Shown in pieces: positions 42,286 through 51,554 of a stretch of DNA of 64,000 nucleotides (position 1 is its first letter; the number at the start of each line of letters is the position of its first letter). The notes under the pieces are model-generated. The model was not told where the DNA came from, made no database searches, and was given only the letters and a program-made list of their open reading frames with translations. The stretch covers positions 1 to 64,000 of the forward strand of contig JAHJHR010000007.1 in assembly GCA_018823745.1 (NCBI GenBank), given 5' to 3'. The stretch comes from Alphaproteobacteria bacterium. GTDB taxonomy: Bacteria > Pseudomonadota > Alphaproteobacteria > Oceanibaculales > Oceanibaculaceae. Made by a program: the position numbers and the translations under genes.

Positions 42286-43308
42286 TTAGCGGACTTCCGC
42301 CAGGTAGCGGGCGCCGAAATCCTTCTGAACCTCGGCCATTTTGGCGTAATCCACCGGCTTGGCGCGGGCATAGTCAGCCGCCGGCAGGAACTTCGACGCC
42401 GCTTCCGCCGACATGGCGCTGGCGCGCACCGGGCGCAGGAAGGCATTGGCCCAGAGTGCCTGGCCCTTGTCGGACATCACGAAGTCCAGCACCTTCTTGC
42501 CGTTCTCGGCCTGCGGCGCGCCCTTCACCAGGCTCATCACATAGGGCACGACCACGGAGCCTTCCGTCGGGATGACGAAGGCGACATTGGCCATGTCCTT
42601 GTACTTGGCGCGATAGGCGTTGAAGTCATAGTCGATCAGGATCGGAATCTCGCCGGACAGGACGCGGGCGTAGGAGGTCTGCTTCGGCACGATCGGATCG
42701 TTCTTCATCAGCTCCTTGAAGAAGGCGATGCCGGGGCCGAAATCCGACAGGCTGCCGCCCATCGCGCCGTTGATGGCGACGGCGCCGGCATAGCCGACAA
42801 AGGCGCTCGACGGATCGAGATAGCCGACCATCCCCTTATATTCCGGCTTCAGCAGATCCTTCCAGGAAGCCGGGACCGGCTTGCCGCCCAGTGCATCGAC
42901 ATTCACCATCAGGCCCAGCGTGCCGGAATGGATGGTGAACCAGTTGCCCGCCGGGTCCTTCAGCCCTTCGGGAATCTCGTCGAAGCCGGCCGGCTTGTAA
43001 GGCTGCACCACGCCTTCCTTGGCGGCCTGGATGCCGAAGGAAACGCCGTAATAGGCGACGTCGGCGACCGGGTTGGCCTTCTCGGCCAGCAGCTGCGACA
43101 GGGTCTGGCCAGAATTCTTGTTGTCATGCGGCACGGTGATGCCGGTGTTTTCCTTGATCGCCTTCAGCTGCGAGGCCCAGTCGGCCCATTCCGGCGGGCA
43201 GTTGTAGCAGATCGCATTGCCCTGAGCGGCGGCGGGCTGCCAGGCGGCGGCCCCGGTGATCGCGGTGACGGCCAGCGCGGCGGCGGCCAGAAGATGGCGG
43301 GTACTCAT
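42286..43308 (-). CDS. Pot/Fbp-type ABC substrate-binding protein
   Basis: A 340-residue periplasmic protein with a signal peptide (LLAAAALAVTAITGAAAWQP, cleavage after AAAQ near residue 29). The mature part contains the type-2 binding-protein landmarks WASQLKAIKENTGITVPHDN, GTLGLMVNVDALGG, PASWKDLLKPEYKGMVGYLD and ALWANAFLRPVRASAM. The fold covers putrescine, iron and phosphonate/phosphoester ligands. The metallophosphoesterase at the operon end points to a phosphorus compound. It overlaps the LacI-type gene by 4 bases. Confidence 0.85.
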   Translation of the reverse strand: MSTRHLLAAAALAVTAITGAAAWQPAAAQGNAICYNCPPEWADWASQLKAIKENTGITVPHDNKNSGQTLSQLLAEKANPVADVAYYGVSFGIQAAKEGVVQPYKPAGFDEIPEGLKDPAGNWFTIHSGTLGLMVNVDALGGKPVPASWKDLLKPEYKGMVGYLDPSSAFVGYAGAVAINGAMGGSLSDFGPGIAFFKELMKNDPIVPKQTSYARVLSGEIPILIDYDFNAYRAKYKDMANVAFVIPTEGSVVVPYVMSLVKGAPQAENGKKVLDFVMSDKGQALWANAFLRPVRASAMSAEAASKFLPAADYARAKPVDYAKMAEVQKDFGARYLAEVR

Positions 43309-44378
43309 GAGGTCTCTCCTTCAATGGCAATTGGGGCGGTTGGACGGAGCGGGATGACATCCGCCCGGCGGGACGACGGCTTTGCCGCCGACTCACCGGG
43401 CCGGATCTGGTGCGGCAGGATCACCTGACGCGGTGTGGCGCCCGTGCCGAGACGGCCGAGCAGATGCCCGACCGCCTGCTGGCCCATCGCATGGCTGGGC
43501 TGGACCAGCGAGGTCAGGCTGGGGCTGGTCAGGGCGCTGAGGGCAATGCCGTCGAAGCCGGTAACGGTAAGGTCGCGCGGCACTTCCAGCCCCAGCGCGC
43601 GGCAGGAGCGGATCGCTGCCAGCGCCAGCAGATCGGTTGTGCAGACCAGCGCCGTAGGTGCTGGACGCCCGCTGAACAGGCCGGCCAGCAGTGGCGCCAT
43701 CTCGGTATCGTCGAACCGGACTTCCAGCAGAAGGCCCGGCGGCAGCCCGGCCTCGCTGAGCGCATCGGCGAAGCCCTCGAAGCGCAGGCGCGACCGGTCG
43801 GAGGCGGTGAAGCTGCCGGCGATCATGGCGAAACGCTGATGCCCGAGGCCGATCAGATAGCGCACCAGATCGGCCATGGCGCGGCGGTTATCGATGGTCA
43901 CGGCCGGGCGGCCACCGGCATCCGGCTGGTTATAGACCAGCACATAGGGCACGCCCTCGGCATCCAGCATGTCGAGCGTCTCGTTCTCCGCCGCATCGGC
44001 GACGGTGAGCACCAGCCCCTCGACGCGGTTGGCCAGCAGCGCCTCGACGGCGCTGCGCTCGCGGCCCGGATCGTAATCGGTGGCGGCCAGCAGCGTGACA
44101 TAGCCGGCGGCCCCTGCCGCCTCCTGGCAGCCCTGCACGGAATCGGCGAAGACCGGGTTGAACAGCGACGGCACCAGAATGCCAATGGTGCGGCTGCTGC
44201 TGGTCTTCAGCTGCCGGCCGATGGCGTTGGGCCGGAAGCCGATCTCCGCCATCGCCGCGCGCACCGCCTCGGCCCGGTCCACGGCCACCGGCCCGGTGCC
44301 ATTGATGACCCGCGACACAGTGGCAATAGACACACCGGCCACACGGGCAACATCGCGGATGGTGGGCGGCTTGCGCAT
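43305..44378 (-). CDS. LacI-family transcriptional repressor of the importer operon
   Basis: A 357-residue regulator. The helix-turn-helix and hinge read TIRDVARVAGVSIATVSRVING, then NAIGRQLKTSSSRTIGILVPS. The periplasmic-binding-protein-like domain contains SLFNPVFADSVQGCQEAA and TGFDGIALSALTSPSLTSLVQPSHAMG. It is the first gene of the operon and overlaps the binding-protein gene by 4 bases, so it should repress its own operon and respond to the transported ligand or a product. A LacI-type operator lies about 70 bases upstream. An extra 30-residue basic tail follows the usual end. Confidence 0.92.
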   Translation of the reverse strand: MRKPPTIRDVARVAGVSIATVSRVINGTGPVAVDRAEAVRAAMAEIGFRPNAIGRQLKTSSSRTIGILVPSLFNPVFADSVQGCQEAAGAAGYVTLLAATDYDPGRERSAVEALLANRVEGLVLTVADAAENETLDMLDAEGVPYVLVYNQPDAGGRPAVTIDNRRAMADLVRYLIGLGHQRFAMIAGSFTASDRSRLRFEGFADALSEAGLPPGLLLEVRFDDTEMAPLLAGLFSGRPAPTALVCTTDLLALAAIRSCRALGLEVPRDLTVTGFDGIALSALTSPSLTSLVQPSHAMGQQAVGHLLGRLGTGATPRQVILPHQIRPGESAAKPSSRRADVIPLRPTAPIAIEGETS

Positions 44379-44448
44379 AAGGGTGTCCGGTCTCCGATCA
44401 ATGACCGGGAGACCATGACAGCGCTGTGTGACAGCCCGATTACACGTC

Positions 44449-44462
44449 TGTAAACGTTTTCA
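44449..44462 (-). promoter_or_regulatory. LacI-type operator
   Basis: TGTAAACGTTTTCA (44449-44462) is a 14-base palindrome around a central CG with one mismatch, the typical form of LacI/GalR-family sites. It is about 70 bases before the LacI-type gene start, in the region divergent from otsA. Confidence 0.75.
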
Positions 44463-44563
44463 TACAGTTGCAGACCGCCGCTCTTGATGCGGCTGGGACG
44501 AAGGGCCGCAGACCGCCTTGCGGCAGATGCCAAAATCCTGCCCCCGGCATCAAAAAAACAAAT

Positions 44564-44588
44564 GGAACAATTCCAGCTCCCTTTGGTT
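44564..44588 (+). promoter_or_regulatory. EcfG-like promoter candidate for the trehalose/glucan operon
   Basis: GGAAC (44564-44568), 16 bases, GGTT (44585-44588). It differs from the EcfG consensus only at the first -10 base, the same variant as at 61969. It would give a leader of about 145 bases with two hairpins before otsA. OtsA is a common target of the general stress response in alphaproteobacteria. Confidence 0.45.
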
Positions 44589-44658
44589 GCGGCTTCATAT
44601 CCCACTCACTCTTCGCGTCGTCGAGGGGGGAAGGCTGATCTGCCGCGCTACAGAATCA

Positions 44659-44695
44659 CTGGGCCGGCACTGCCGGCTGAACAGCACCGGCCCAG
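44659..44695 (+). other. Long hairpin in the otsA leader
   Basis: CTGGGCCGG (44659-44667) and CCGGCCCAG (44687-44695) form a perfect 9-base stem with an 18-20 base loop that holds a further GCCGGC. No T run follows directly. It lies in the leader 45 bases before the otsA start, and could be an attenuator or RNA-stability element. Confidence 0.55.
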
Positions 44696-44707
44696 CTAAC
44701 CTCTTCT

Positions 44708-44721
44708 GTTTGTTCACAAAC
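44708..44721 (+). promoter_or_regulatory. Palindrome GTTTGT-TC-ACAAAC next to the otsA ribosome site
   Basis: A perfect 6-base-arm palindrome at 44708-44721, ending 8 bases before the GGGAGGG ribosome site of otsA. It may be a protein-binding operator or a small hairpin that affects translation. Confidence 0.45.
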
Positions 44722-44740
44722 TCCAGCTAGGGAGGGTCGG

Positions 44741-46210
44741 TTGTCGCGTCTCATCGTGGTCTCCAATCGCGTCGCAGTTCCGAAGGCCGGCCAGATCATG
44801 GCGGGCGGCCTCGCCGTAGCGGTGAACAGCCTGTTCGAAGACCGGCCCGGCATGTGGCTGGGATGGAGCGGGGATATCGCCCAGACCTCCAGCGGCTTCC
44901 GTTTCGAGGAACGCGGCAATACGACCTTCGGCCTGCTTGACCTGACGCAGCAGGATATCGACCAGTATTACAACGGCTATTCCAACCGGGTGTTGTGGCC
45001 GTTCCTGCATTACCGCGCCGATCTCGCCGAATTCGACCGGTCGGAGATGGAAGGCTATCAGCGCGTCAACCGGCATTTCGCGGATAATATCTCCGCCCTG
45101 CTGCAGCCCGACGACGTGCTCTGGGTGCATGATTATCACCTGATCCCGCTGGCAAAATATCTGCGGGCGCGCGGGCATGAGAACCGCATCGGCTTCTTCC
45201 TGCACATCCCGATGCCGCCGGTCGATGTGCTGGGTGCCCTGCCCGATCATCTGGAGATCATAGGCGCGCTGGCGCAATACGATCTGGTCGGCTTCCAGAC
45301 CGTCAGCGACCGCAATAATTTTGCCGGCTATCTGGAAGCCATGGGCGCGCTGCCGGGCGATGACGGCAACAGCTTCGAGATTGGTGGCCGCTGCGTCCAG
45401 CTGGGCGCTTTCCCGATCAGCATCGAGACCGAAACCTTCAAGCGCTATGCCCAGCAGGCCGCGACATCCCGTCTGATCGGCGAGATGCGCACCAGCCTGA
45501 GCGGTCAGAGCCTGCTGATCGGCGTGGAGCGGCTGGACTATACCAAGGGCCTGCTGGAGCGAATCGACGCGTTCGACCATTTCCTGGCCGCCAATCCGGA
45601 ATGGCATGGCCGGGCGACCTATCTGCAGATCACGCCGAAAAGCCGGTCCACCGTGCCTGAATACCGGGATATGAGCGACCAGCTCAGCCGGCGGATCGGT
45701 GAGATCAATGGCCGTTTCGGCGCCGTTACCTGGACGCCGCTGCGCTATGTCAATCGCAGCTATACCCGCCCCAGCCTCGCCGGCCTGTACCGGCTGGCCC
45801 GTGTCGGGCTGGTAACCCCTCTGCGCGATGGCATGAATCTGGTCGCGAAGGAGTTTGTCGCGGCCCAGGACCCGGCCGATCCCGGCGTGCTGGTGCTGTC
45901 CCGTTTCGCCGGGGCCAGCGCCGAGTTGTCGGTCGGCGCCTTGCTGGTCAATCCGTTCGACCGGGACGCCATGTCCAGCGCCATCACCCGCGCCCTGGAG
46001 ATGCCGCTGGAAGAACGCCAGGCACGCCTGGCCGCCATGCTGCCCATCGTGGAGGCGAACGACATCTATCACTGGGCGGATATGTTTCTGACCGAACTGT
46101 CGAGGCTGCGCAGCTTTCGCCGGCAATCGACCATAGACAATTTCCGCCGCATCGCGCAGCGCCGCCCCGATCCCATGCCGCGCAACAACCTGCTCAGCCA
46201 CGGCTCCTGA
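44741..46210 (+). CDS. otsA: Trehalose-6-phosphate synthase OtsA
   Basis: A 489-residue GT20 glycosyltransferase that joins UDP-glucose and glucose-6-phosphate. Motifs: VVSNRV at the N-terminus, the loop AVPKAGQIMAGGLAVAV, VHDYHLIPLAKYL, GVERLDYTKGLLERIDAFD and LVTPLRDGMNLVAKEFVAAQ. The start is TTG at 44741 with GGGAGGG 6-7 bases upstream; no ATG fits the conserved N-terminus better. It leads the operon, with glgE 29 bases downstream. OtsB, the phosphatase for its product, is on the opposite strand at 62346. Confidence 0.95.
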   Translation: MSRLIVVSNRVAVPKAGQIMAGGLAVAVNSLFEDRPGMWLGWSGDIAQTSSGFRFEERGNTTFGLLDLTQQDIDQYYNGYSNRVLWPFLHYRADLAEFDRSEMEGYQRVNRHFADNISALLQPDDVLWVHDYHLIPLAKYLRARGHENRIGFFLHIPMPPVDVLGALPDHLEIIGALAQYDLVGFQTVSDRNNFAGYLEAMGALPGDDGNSFEIGGRCVQLGAFPISIETETFKRYAQQAATSRLIGEMRTSLSGQSLLIGVERLDYTKGLLERIDAFDHFLAANPEWHGRATYLQITPKSRSTVPEYRDMSDQLSRRIGEINGRFGAVTWTPLRYVNRSYTRPSLAGLYRLARVGLVTPLRDGMNLVAKEFVAAQDPADPGVLVLSRFAGASAELSVGALLVNPFDRDAMSSAITRALEMPLEERQARLAAMLPIVEANDIYHWADMFLTELSRLRSFRRQSTIDNFRRIAQRRPDPMPRNNLLSHGS

Positions 46211-46239
46211 GCATCAACGAAACCCCAGCGGGAAGATAA

Positions 46240-48234
46240 ATGACAGCACATGCCGTGCAGGACCAGTGGCTGAAGCGCCATGCCATGAACCGGGTTGCCA
46301 TCGAAAAGGTAGACCCTGAAATCGATGCCGGGCGGTTCCCGGCAAAGATCACCCTGGCGGAGGATTTTACGGTCGAGGCCGATATCTTCTGCGACGGCCA
46401 CGATCCACTGGGCGCTGCCTTGCTGTATCGCCCGCAGGGCAGCCGACGCTGGCAAAAGAGCCCGATGCGCCTGTTCGACAATGACCGCTGGCGCGGCCAA
46501 ATCCGCTTCGAAGCCATAGGCCCGCACGAATACAGCATCGTGGCCTGGCTCGACCTATTCGCCGGCTGGCGGCGCGATACCGGCCGCAAGCGCGATGCCG
46601 GCCAGACCATCGCCGTCGATCTCGCGGAAGGCCAGGCGCTGCTGAACCGTACCCTGGCCGAATCCGACCGCCTTGAGCCTGCCGACAAGAACCGGCTGAC
46701 CGCCCTGCTGGCGGAGCTGGGCGAGACCCCGGCCGAAGGCGACCTCTTCGCCCTTCTGATGAGCGACGAGATGGCGGCGCTGATGGCGCGGGGCGGGCTG
46801 CGTGGCAGTCCAACCACTTACGACAAGGTTCTCATCGTCGAGGTGGAGCGCGACCGCGCCGCCTTTGGTGCGTGGTACGAGCTGGTGCCGCGCTCGCAAT
46901 CCGGCGATCCAGCCCGCCACGGCACTTTTGACGATGTGATCGCCCGCCTGCCCTATGTGCAGTCGCTGGGCTTCGACGTGCTGTATTTCCCGCCGATCCA
47001 TCCGATTGGCCAGAAGAACCGCAAGGGCCGCAACAACAGCCTGACACCCACGGCTGACGATCCGGGCAGCCCCTATGCCATTGGCTCGGCTGAGGGCGGG
47101 CATGAGGCAATCCATCCGGAGCTGGGCAGTTTAGAGGATTTCCACCGGCTGGTGACGGCAGCGAAGCAGCACGGTCTGGAGATCGCGCTGGATTTTGCCA
47201 TCCAATGCGCCCCGGATCATCCCTGGATCACGCAGCACCCGGAATGGTTCGACTGGCGGCCTGACGGCACGATCAAATATGCCGAGAACCCGCCGAAGAA
47301 ATACGAGGATATCGTCAACGTCCATTTCTATGGCGGGGCGTTTCCGGACCTCTGGTACGCGCTGCGTGACGTGGTGCTGTTCTGGATCGGCCATGGCGTG
47401 TCGATCTTCCGCGTCGACAACCCGCACACCAAGCCGCTGCCTTTCTGGGAATGGATGATCGCCGATATCCGGCGCCAGCATCCCGAGGCCATCTTCCTGT
47501 CGGAGGCCTTCACCCGGCCAAAGATGATGAAGCGGCTGGCCAAGGCGGGCTTCACCCAATCCTATTCCTACTTCACCTGGCGCAATACCAAGCCCGAGCT
47601 GACGGAATACCTGACCGAGCTGACAAGCGAGGAATGCCGCCATTACATGCGGCCGAATTTCTTCGCCAACACGCCGGACATCAATCCGCGCTACCTGCAG
47701 ACCAGCGGCCGGCCGGGTTTTCAGATCCGGCTGTTCCTGGCCGCCACTCTGGGCGCCACCTATGGCCTCTATAATGGCTATGAGCTGTGCGAGGCGGAGG
47801 CCGTCCCCGGCAAGGAAGAATACCTCAATTCCGAGAAATACGAGATCCGCGCCTGGGACTGGGAACGGCCAGGGCATATCCGCACCGACATCGCCTTTGT
47901 CAATGCGCTGCGGCAGGCCCACCCCGCTTTGCAGCGGTTGACCGGGCTGGAGTTCTACAATGTCTGGAACGACTCCCTCCTCTATTACGGCAAGCGGACG
48001 GATGATCTGTCCAACTTCCTGCTGTTCGCGGTGAATCTGGACCCGGTCAACCCGCAGGCCGGCCATTTCGAGGTGCCGCTGTGGGAATTCGGCCTGCCCG
48101 ACGATGCCAGCATCGACGTCGAGGATCTGGTCACCGGTGAGCGCTTCGTGTGGAGCGGCAAGACCCAGCACATGCATATCGACCCCAAGCAGCGTCCCTA
48201 CATGGCCTGGCGGCTGATCGGAGCAGCGCGATGA
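46240..48234 (+). CDS. glgE: Alpha-1,4-glucan:maltose-1-phosphate maltosyltransferase GlgE
   Basis: A 664-residue GH13_3 enzyme that extends alpha-glucan with maltose-1-phosphate. The N-terminal domain has MNRVAIEKVDPEIDAGRFP and a spacer helix bundle (residues 110-180). The catalytic domain has FPPIHPIGQKNRKGRNN, HGLEIALDFAIQCAPDH, SIFRVDNPHTKPLPFWEW (nucleophile D) and EAIFLSEAFTRPKMMKRLAK (acid E). The dimer-forming N-terminus is of normal length. The stop overlaps the treS start (ATGA), placing maltose-1-phosphate producer and consumer in direct coupling. Confidence 0.95.
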   Translation: MTAHAVQDQWLKRHAMNRVAIEKVDPEIDAGRFPAKITLAEDFTVEADIFCDGHDPLGAALLYRPQGSRRWQKSPMRLFDNDRWRGQIRFEAIGPHEYSIVAWLDLFAGWRRDTGRKRDAGQTIAVDLAEGQALLNRTLAESDRLEPADKNRLTALLAELGETPAEGDLFALLMSDEMAALMARGGLRGSPTTYDKVLIVEVERDRAAFGAWYELVPRSQSGDPARHGTFDDVIARLPYVQSLGFDVLYFPPIHPIGQKNRKGRNNSLTPTADDPGSPYAIGSAEGGHEAIHPELGSLEDFHRLVTAAKQHGLEIALDFAIQCAPDHPWITQHPEWFDWRPDGTIKYAENPPKKYEDIVNVHFYGGAFPDLWYALRDVVLFWIGHGVSIFRVDNPHTKPLPFWEWMIADIRRQHPEAIFLSEAFTRPKMMKRLAKAGFTQSYSYFTWRNTKPELTEYLTELTSEECRHYMRPNFFANTPDINPRYLQTSGRPGFQIRLFLAATLGATYGLYNGYELCEAEAVPGKEEYLNSEKYEIRAWDWERPGHIRTDIAFVNALRQAHPALQRLTGLEFYNVWNDSLLYYGKRTDDLSNFLLFAVNLDPVNPQAGHFEVPLWEFGLPDDASIDVEDLVTGERFVWSGKTQHMHIDPKQRPYMAWRLIGAAR

Positions 48235-51200
48235 CAATCCTTCCCAATGCCGGTGAACGGCAGGACACGCAGATCTCGCGGCCGCGCGGCGGGCCGGCAC
48301 GGCTGAACCGCAAGGACTGGTACAAGGACGCCATCGTCTACCAGCTGCACATCAAGGCGTTCCAGGATGCCAATGGCGACGGCGTCGGCGATTTTGCCGG
48401 GCTGATGAGCCGGCTCGATTATGTCGAGCAGCTTGGCGTCAACACGATCTGGCTGCTGCCCTTCTACCCCTCGCCGCTGCGCGATGATGGCTACGATATT
48501 TCCGATTATCGCCGCATCAATCCGTCCTATGGCGTGATGCGGGACGTGAAGCGCTTCATCGCAGAGGCGCACCAGCGCGGCATCAGCGTGATTACCGAGC
48601 TGGTGATCAACCACACCTCGGACCAGCATCCCTGGTTCCAGCGTGCCCGCAAGGCTAAGCCGGGCTCGGCGGCGCGCGATTTCTATGTCTGGAGCGATAC
48701 GGATACGCTCTACAGCGGCACCCGTATCATCTTCCTGGACACCGAGAAATCCAACTGGACCTGGGATCCGGAAGCCGGACAATTCTTCTGGCACCGCTTC
48801 TATTCGCACCAGCCGGACCTGAACTTCGCCAATCCGCGCGTGCTGGAAGAAGTGATCCGCGTCATGCGTTTCTGGCTGGAGATGGGCGTCGACGGGTTGC
48901 GTCTGGACGCCATCCCCTATCTGGCCGAGCGTGACGGCACCAACAACGAAAACCTGCCCGAAACCCACGACATCCTGAAGAAGATCCGGACGGCGCTGGA
49001 TGATGGTTTCAGCGACCGGCTGCTGCTGGCCGAGGCCAATCAGTGGCCCGAGGATACCGCCCCCTATTTCGGTGATGGCGATGAATGCCATATGGCGTTC
49101 CACTTCCCGCTGATGCCGCGCATGTACATGGCGGTGGCGCAGGAAGACCGGCATCCGATCACCGACATCATGCGCCAGACGCCGGAGATTCCCGAAAACT
49201 GCCAATGGGCGATCTTCCTGCGCAACCATGACGAGCTGACGCTGGAAATGGTGACCGACCGGGAACGGGATTATCTCTGGAACACCTATGCCGCCGACAC
49301 ACGGGCGCGCATCAATCTGGGCATCCGCCGCCGTCTCGCGCCTTTAATGCAGAATGACCGGCGCAAGATCGAGCTGATGAACGCGCTGCTGCTCTCCATG
49401 CCCGGCACGCCGGTCATGTATTACGGCGACGAGCTGGGCATGGGCGATAATTTCTATCTCGGCGACCGCGATGGCGTGCGCACGCCAATGCAATGGTCGG
49501 CAGACCGCAATGGCGGCTTCTCGCGCGCCAATCCGCAGCAGCTCTATCTGCCCGCCGTCATGGACCCGGTCTATGGCTACCAGACGGTGAATGTCGAGGC
49601 CCAGCAGGCCGAGCCGTCTTCCCTTCTGAACTGGGTGCGCCGGATGATCGCGGTGCGCAAGCGGCACGATTCCTTCGGGCGTGGCAGCTTCGTCCTGCTC
49701 TATCCGCGCAACCGCCGGGTGCTGGCCTATGTGCGCCAGCATGAGGGGGAGACCATCCTCTGCGTTGCCAATCTGTCGCGCTCGGCCCAGGCGGTGGAGC
49801 TGGATCTCTCGGCCTATCGCGGCTCGGTGCCGATTGAGCTGCTGGGCCAGCAGCCCTTCCCGCCGATTGGCGATCTGCCCTATCTGCTGACGCTGCCGGC
49901 GCATGGCTTTTTCTGGTTCGTGCTGGCCTCGGAGCAGGAGGTGCCGTCCTGGCACACCCTGCCGCCCGATCCCCTGCCGGAATTCCTGACCCTGACCGCC
50001 ACGGCCGGACTTGCCGGCGTGCTGCGCGGGCGGGAGCAGCGCCAACTGGAGCGCGAGGTGATGCCGCAGTTCCTGCAACGTCAGCGCTGGTTCGGCGGCA
50101 AGGATGCCCCGGTGGAGGCGGTGACCATCACGCATCTGGCCACACTGGACGAGGAATCCCTGCTCGCTTTGGTGCAGGTCGGTGATGCCCGTTACCTGCT
50201 GCCGCTGAGCGCCCTTTGGGGCGAGGAAAATGTGCAGTTCGGCGCGCCGAAACTGTCCTATACGCTGGCCCGCGTGCGGCGCGGCCGGGTGCTGGGGGCG
50301 CTGGTCGATGGCGCCTTTGACGAGCGTTTCGCCCTCTCGCTGATCCAGCGCATGGCCGCCGGTGAAACGGTGGCGCTGGAGAATGGCTCGCTGTGCTTCG
50401 AGGGCAATGCCGCGCTCTCCGCCATCGAGACATTTGAGCCGGTGCGCCCGCTGACGCTGGAGCAGAGCAACGTGTCGGTGGCGCTGGGCGACAAGGCGCT
50501 GCTGAAGATATATCGGCGCCTGCGCCCCGGCCGGCAGCCCGAAATGGAAGTTGCCCGCTTCCTCAGCGAACAGGCCGGATTCGCCAATACCCCGGCCTAT
50601 CTGGGCCAGATCACCTGGCGCGACGACACCGACGAGACGGTGCTGGCCACCGCCTTCGCCTATGTGCAGAACCAGGGCGATCTCTGGGGCGCCTATCTCG
50701 ACGCGCTGATGCGCATGCTGGAGGACCGGGCGCTTGCCGGCGCCTGGGACACGCAGCCGGCTGACGGGGCGGAGATCTTCGCCTATCCGCTGGACCTCAG
50801 CCGCACGCTGGGCCTGCGGACCGGCGAGATGCACAAGGCCTTCGCCGCCGAGACCGACGATCCCGCCTTCCACTGCGAGCCCCTGACCGCCGGAGATATC
50901 GCCGAATCTGCCGATGACACGCAGCGCCAGTTCGACGGCGCGCTGAAAGCGCTGGAAAAGCTGCGCCCGAGCCAGCCGCAGCCGGTACAGGCGATGATCG
51001 ACCGGCTGGTCAAGAGCCGCCCGACCATCGAGAAGACGCTGAAGGCGATCCGCGCCCTGAAGCCCAGCGGCATGAAGTCCCGCCTGCATGGCGACTACCA
51101 TCTGGGCCAGGCGCTGATCGTGCAGCAGGATGTCTTCCTCATCGATTTCGAGGGCGAGCCGCGCCGTGGCCTGGAGGAACGGCGCGCGAAATCCTCGCCC

Positions 51201-51554
51201 TTGCGTGATGTGGCCGGCATGCTGCGCTCCTTCGATTACCTGGCACGCACCGCCAGCGCCCGGTTGCGCGAACGCTTCCCGGATTTGACCGGGGCGGAGG
51301 GTGACAGCCCGGTCGACAGGCTGGCGCTGGAATGGCGTGCCACAGCCGCCGCCGACTTCCTGGATGGCTACAGCGCCGGGCTGGGGGATGCGCCGAACCA
51401 GCCCGCGACCGAGCAGAGCCGCAAGGCATTGCTGACGCTGTTCCTGCTGCAGAAGGTGTTCTACGAAATCGGCTATGAGGCCGCCAACCGGCCGGACTGG
51501 ATATCGATCCCGCTGCAAGGCGCGCTCGACCTGCTGCAGGAGAGCGGGTCGTGA
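48231..51554 (+). CDS. treS: Trehalose synthase TreS fused to maltokinase
   Basis: A 1107-residue bifunctional protein. Residues 25-570 are TreS (GH13_16), which interconverts trehalose and maltose: [32 protein letters not shown] (nucleophile D), [12 protein letters not shown] (acid E), [11 protein letters not shown]. Residues 590-1107 form the maltokinase (Mak/Pep2) with a cap region [24 protein letters not shown] (catalytic D) and [20 protein letters not shown] (metal D). The fusion channels maltose straight to maltose-1-phosphate for GlgE. The ATG at 48231 overlaps the glgE stop, and glgB begins with GTG at the stop of this gene. Confidence 0.95.
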   Translation: MTILPNAGERQDTQISRPRGGPARLNRKDWYKDAIVYQLHIKAFQDANGDGVGDFAGLMSRLDYVEQLGVNTIWLLPFYPSPLRDDGYDISDYRRINPSYGVMRDVKRFIAEAHQRGISVITELVINHTSDQHPWFQRARKAKPGSAARDFYVWSDTDTLYSGTRIIFLDTEKSNWTWDPEAGQFFWHRFYSHQPDLNFANPRVLEEVIRVMRFWLEMGVDGLRLDAIPYLAERDGTNNENLPETHDILKKIRTALDDGFSDRLLLAEANQWPEDTAPYFGDGDECHMAFHFPLMPRMYMAVAQEDRHPITDIMRQTPEIPENCQWAIFLRNHDELTLEMVTDRERDYLWNTYAADTRARINLGIRRRLAPLMQNDRRKIELMNALLLSMPGTPVMYYGDELGMGDNFYLGDRDGVRTPMQWSADRNGGFSRANPQQLYLPAVMDPVYGYQTVNVEAQQAEPSSLLNWVRRMIAVRKRHDSFGRGSFVLLYPRNRRVLAYVRQHEGETILCVANLSRSAQAVELDLSAYRGSVPIELLGQQPFPPIGDLPYLLTLPAHGFFWFVLASEQEVPSWHTLPPDPLPEFLTLTATAGLAGVLRGREQRQLEREVMPQFLQRQRWFGGKDAPVEAVTITHLATLDEESLLALVQVGDARYLLPLSALWGEENVQFGAPKLSYTLARVRRGRVLGALVDGAFDERFALSLIQRMAAGETVALENGSLCFEGNAALSAIETFEPVRPLTLEQSNVSVALGDKALLKIYRRLRPGRQPEMEVARFLSEQAGFANTPAYLGQITWRDDTDETVLATAFAYVQNQGDLWGAYLDALMRMLEDRALAGAWDTQPADGAEIFAYPLDLSRTLGLRTGEMHKAFAAETDDPAFHCEPLTAGDIAESADDTQRQFDGALKALEKLRPSQPQPVQAMIDRLVKSRPTIEKTLKAIRALKPSGMKSRLHGDYHLGQALIVQQDVFLIDFEGEPRRGLEERRAKSSPLRDVAGMLRSFDYLARTASARLRERFPDLTGAEGDSPVDRLALEWRATAAADFLDGYSAGLGDAPNQPATEQSRKALLTLFLLQKVFYEIGYEAANRPDWISIPLQGALDLLQESGS

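Noticed and set aside
49344-51518. 724-codon antisense open frame over treS
   Set aside because: It is a shadow of the GC-rich treS gene. Its composition is R/Q/H/G-rich, it has no domain and no ribosome site, and the plus-strand protein has all family motifs.
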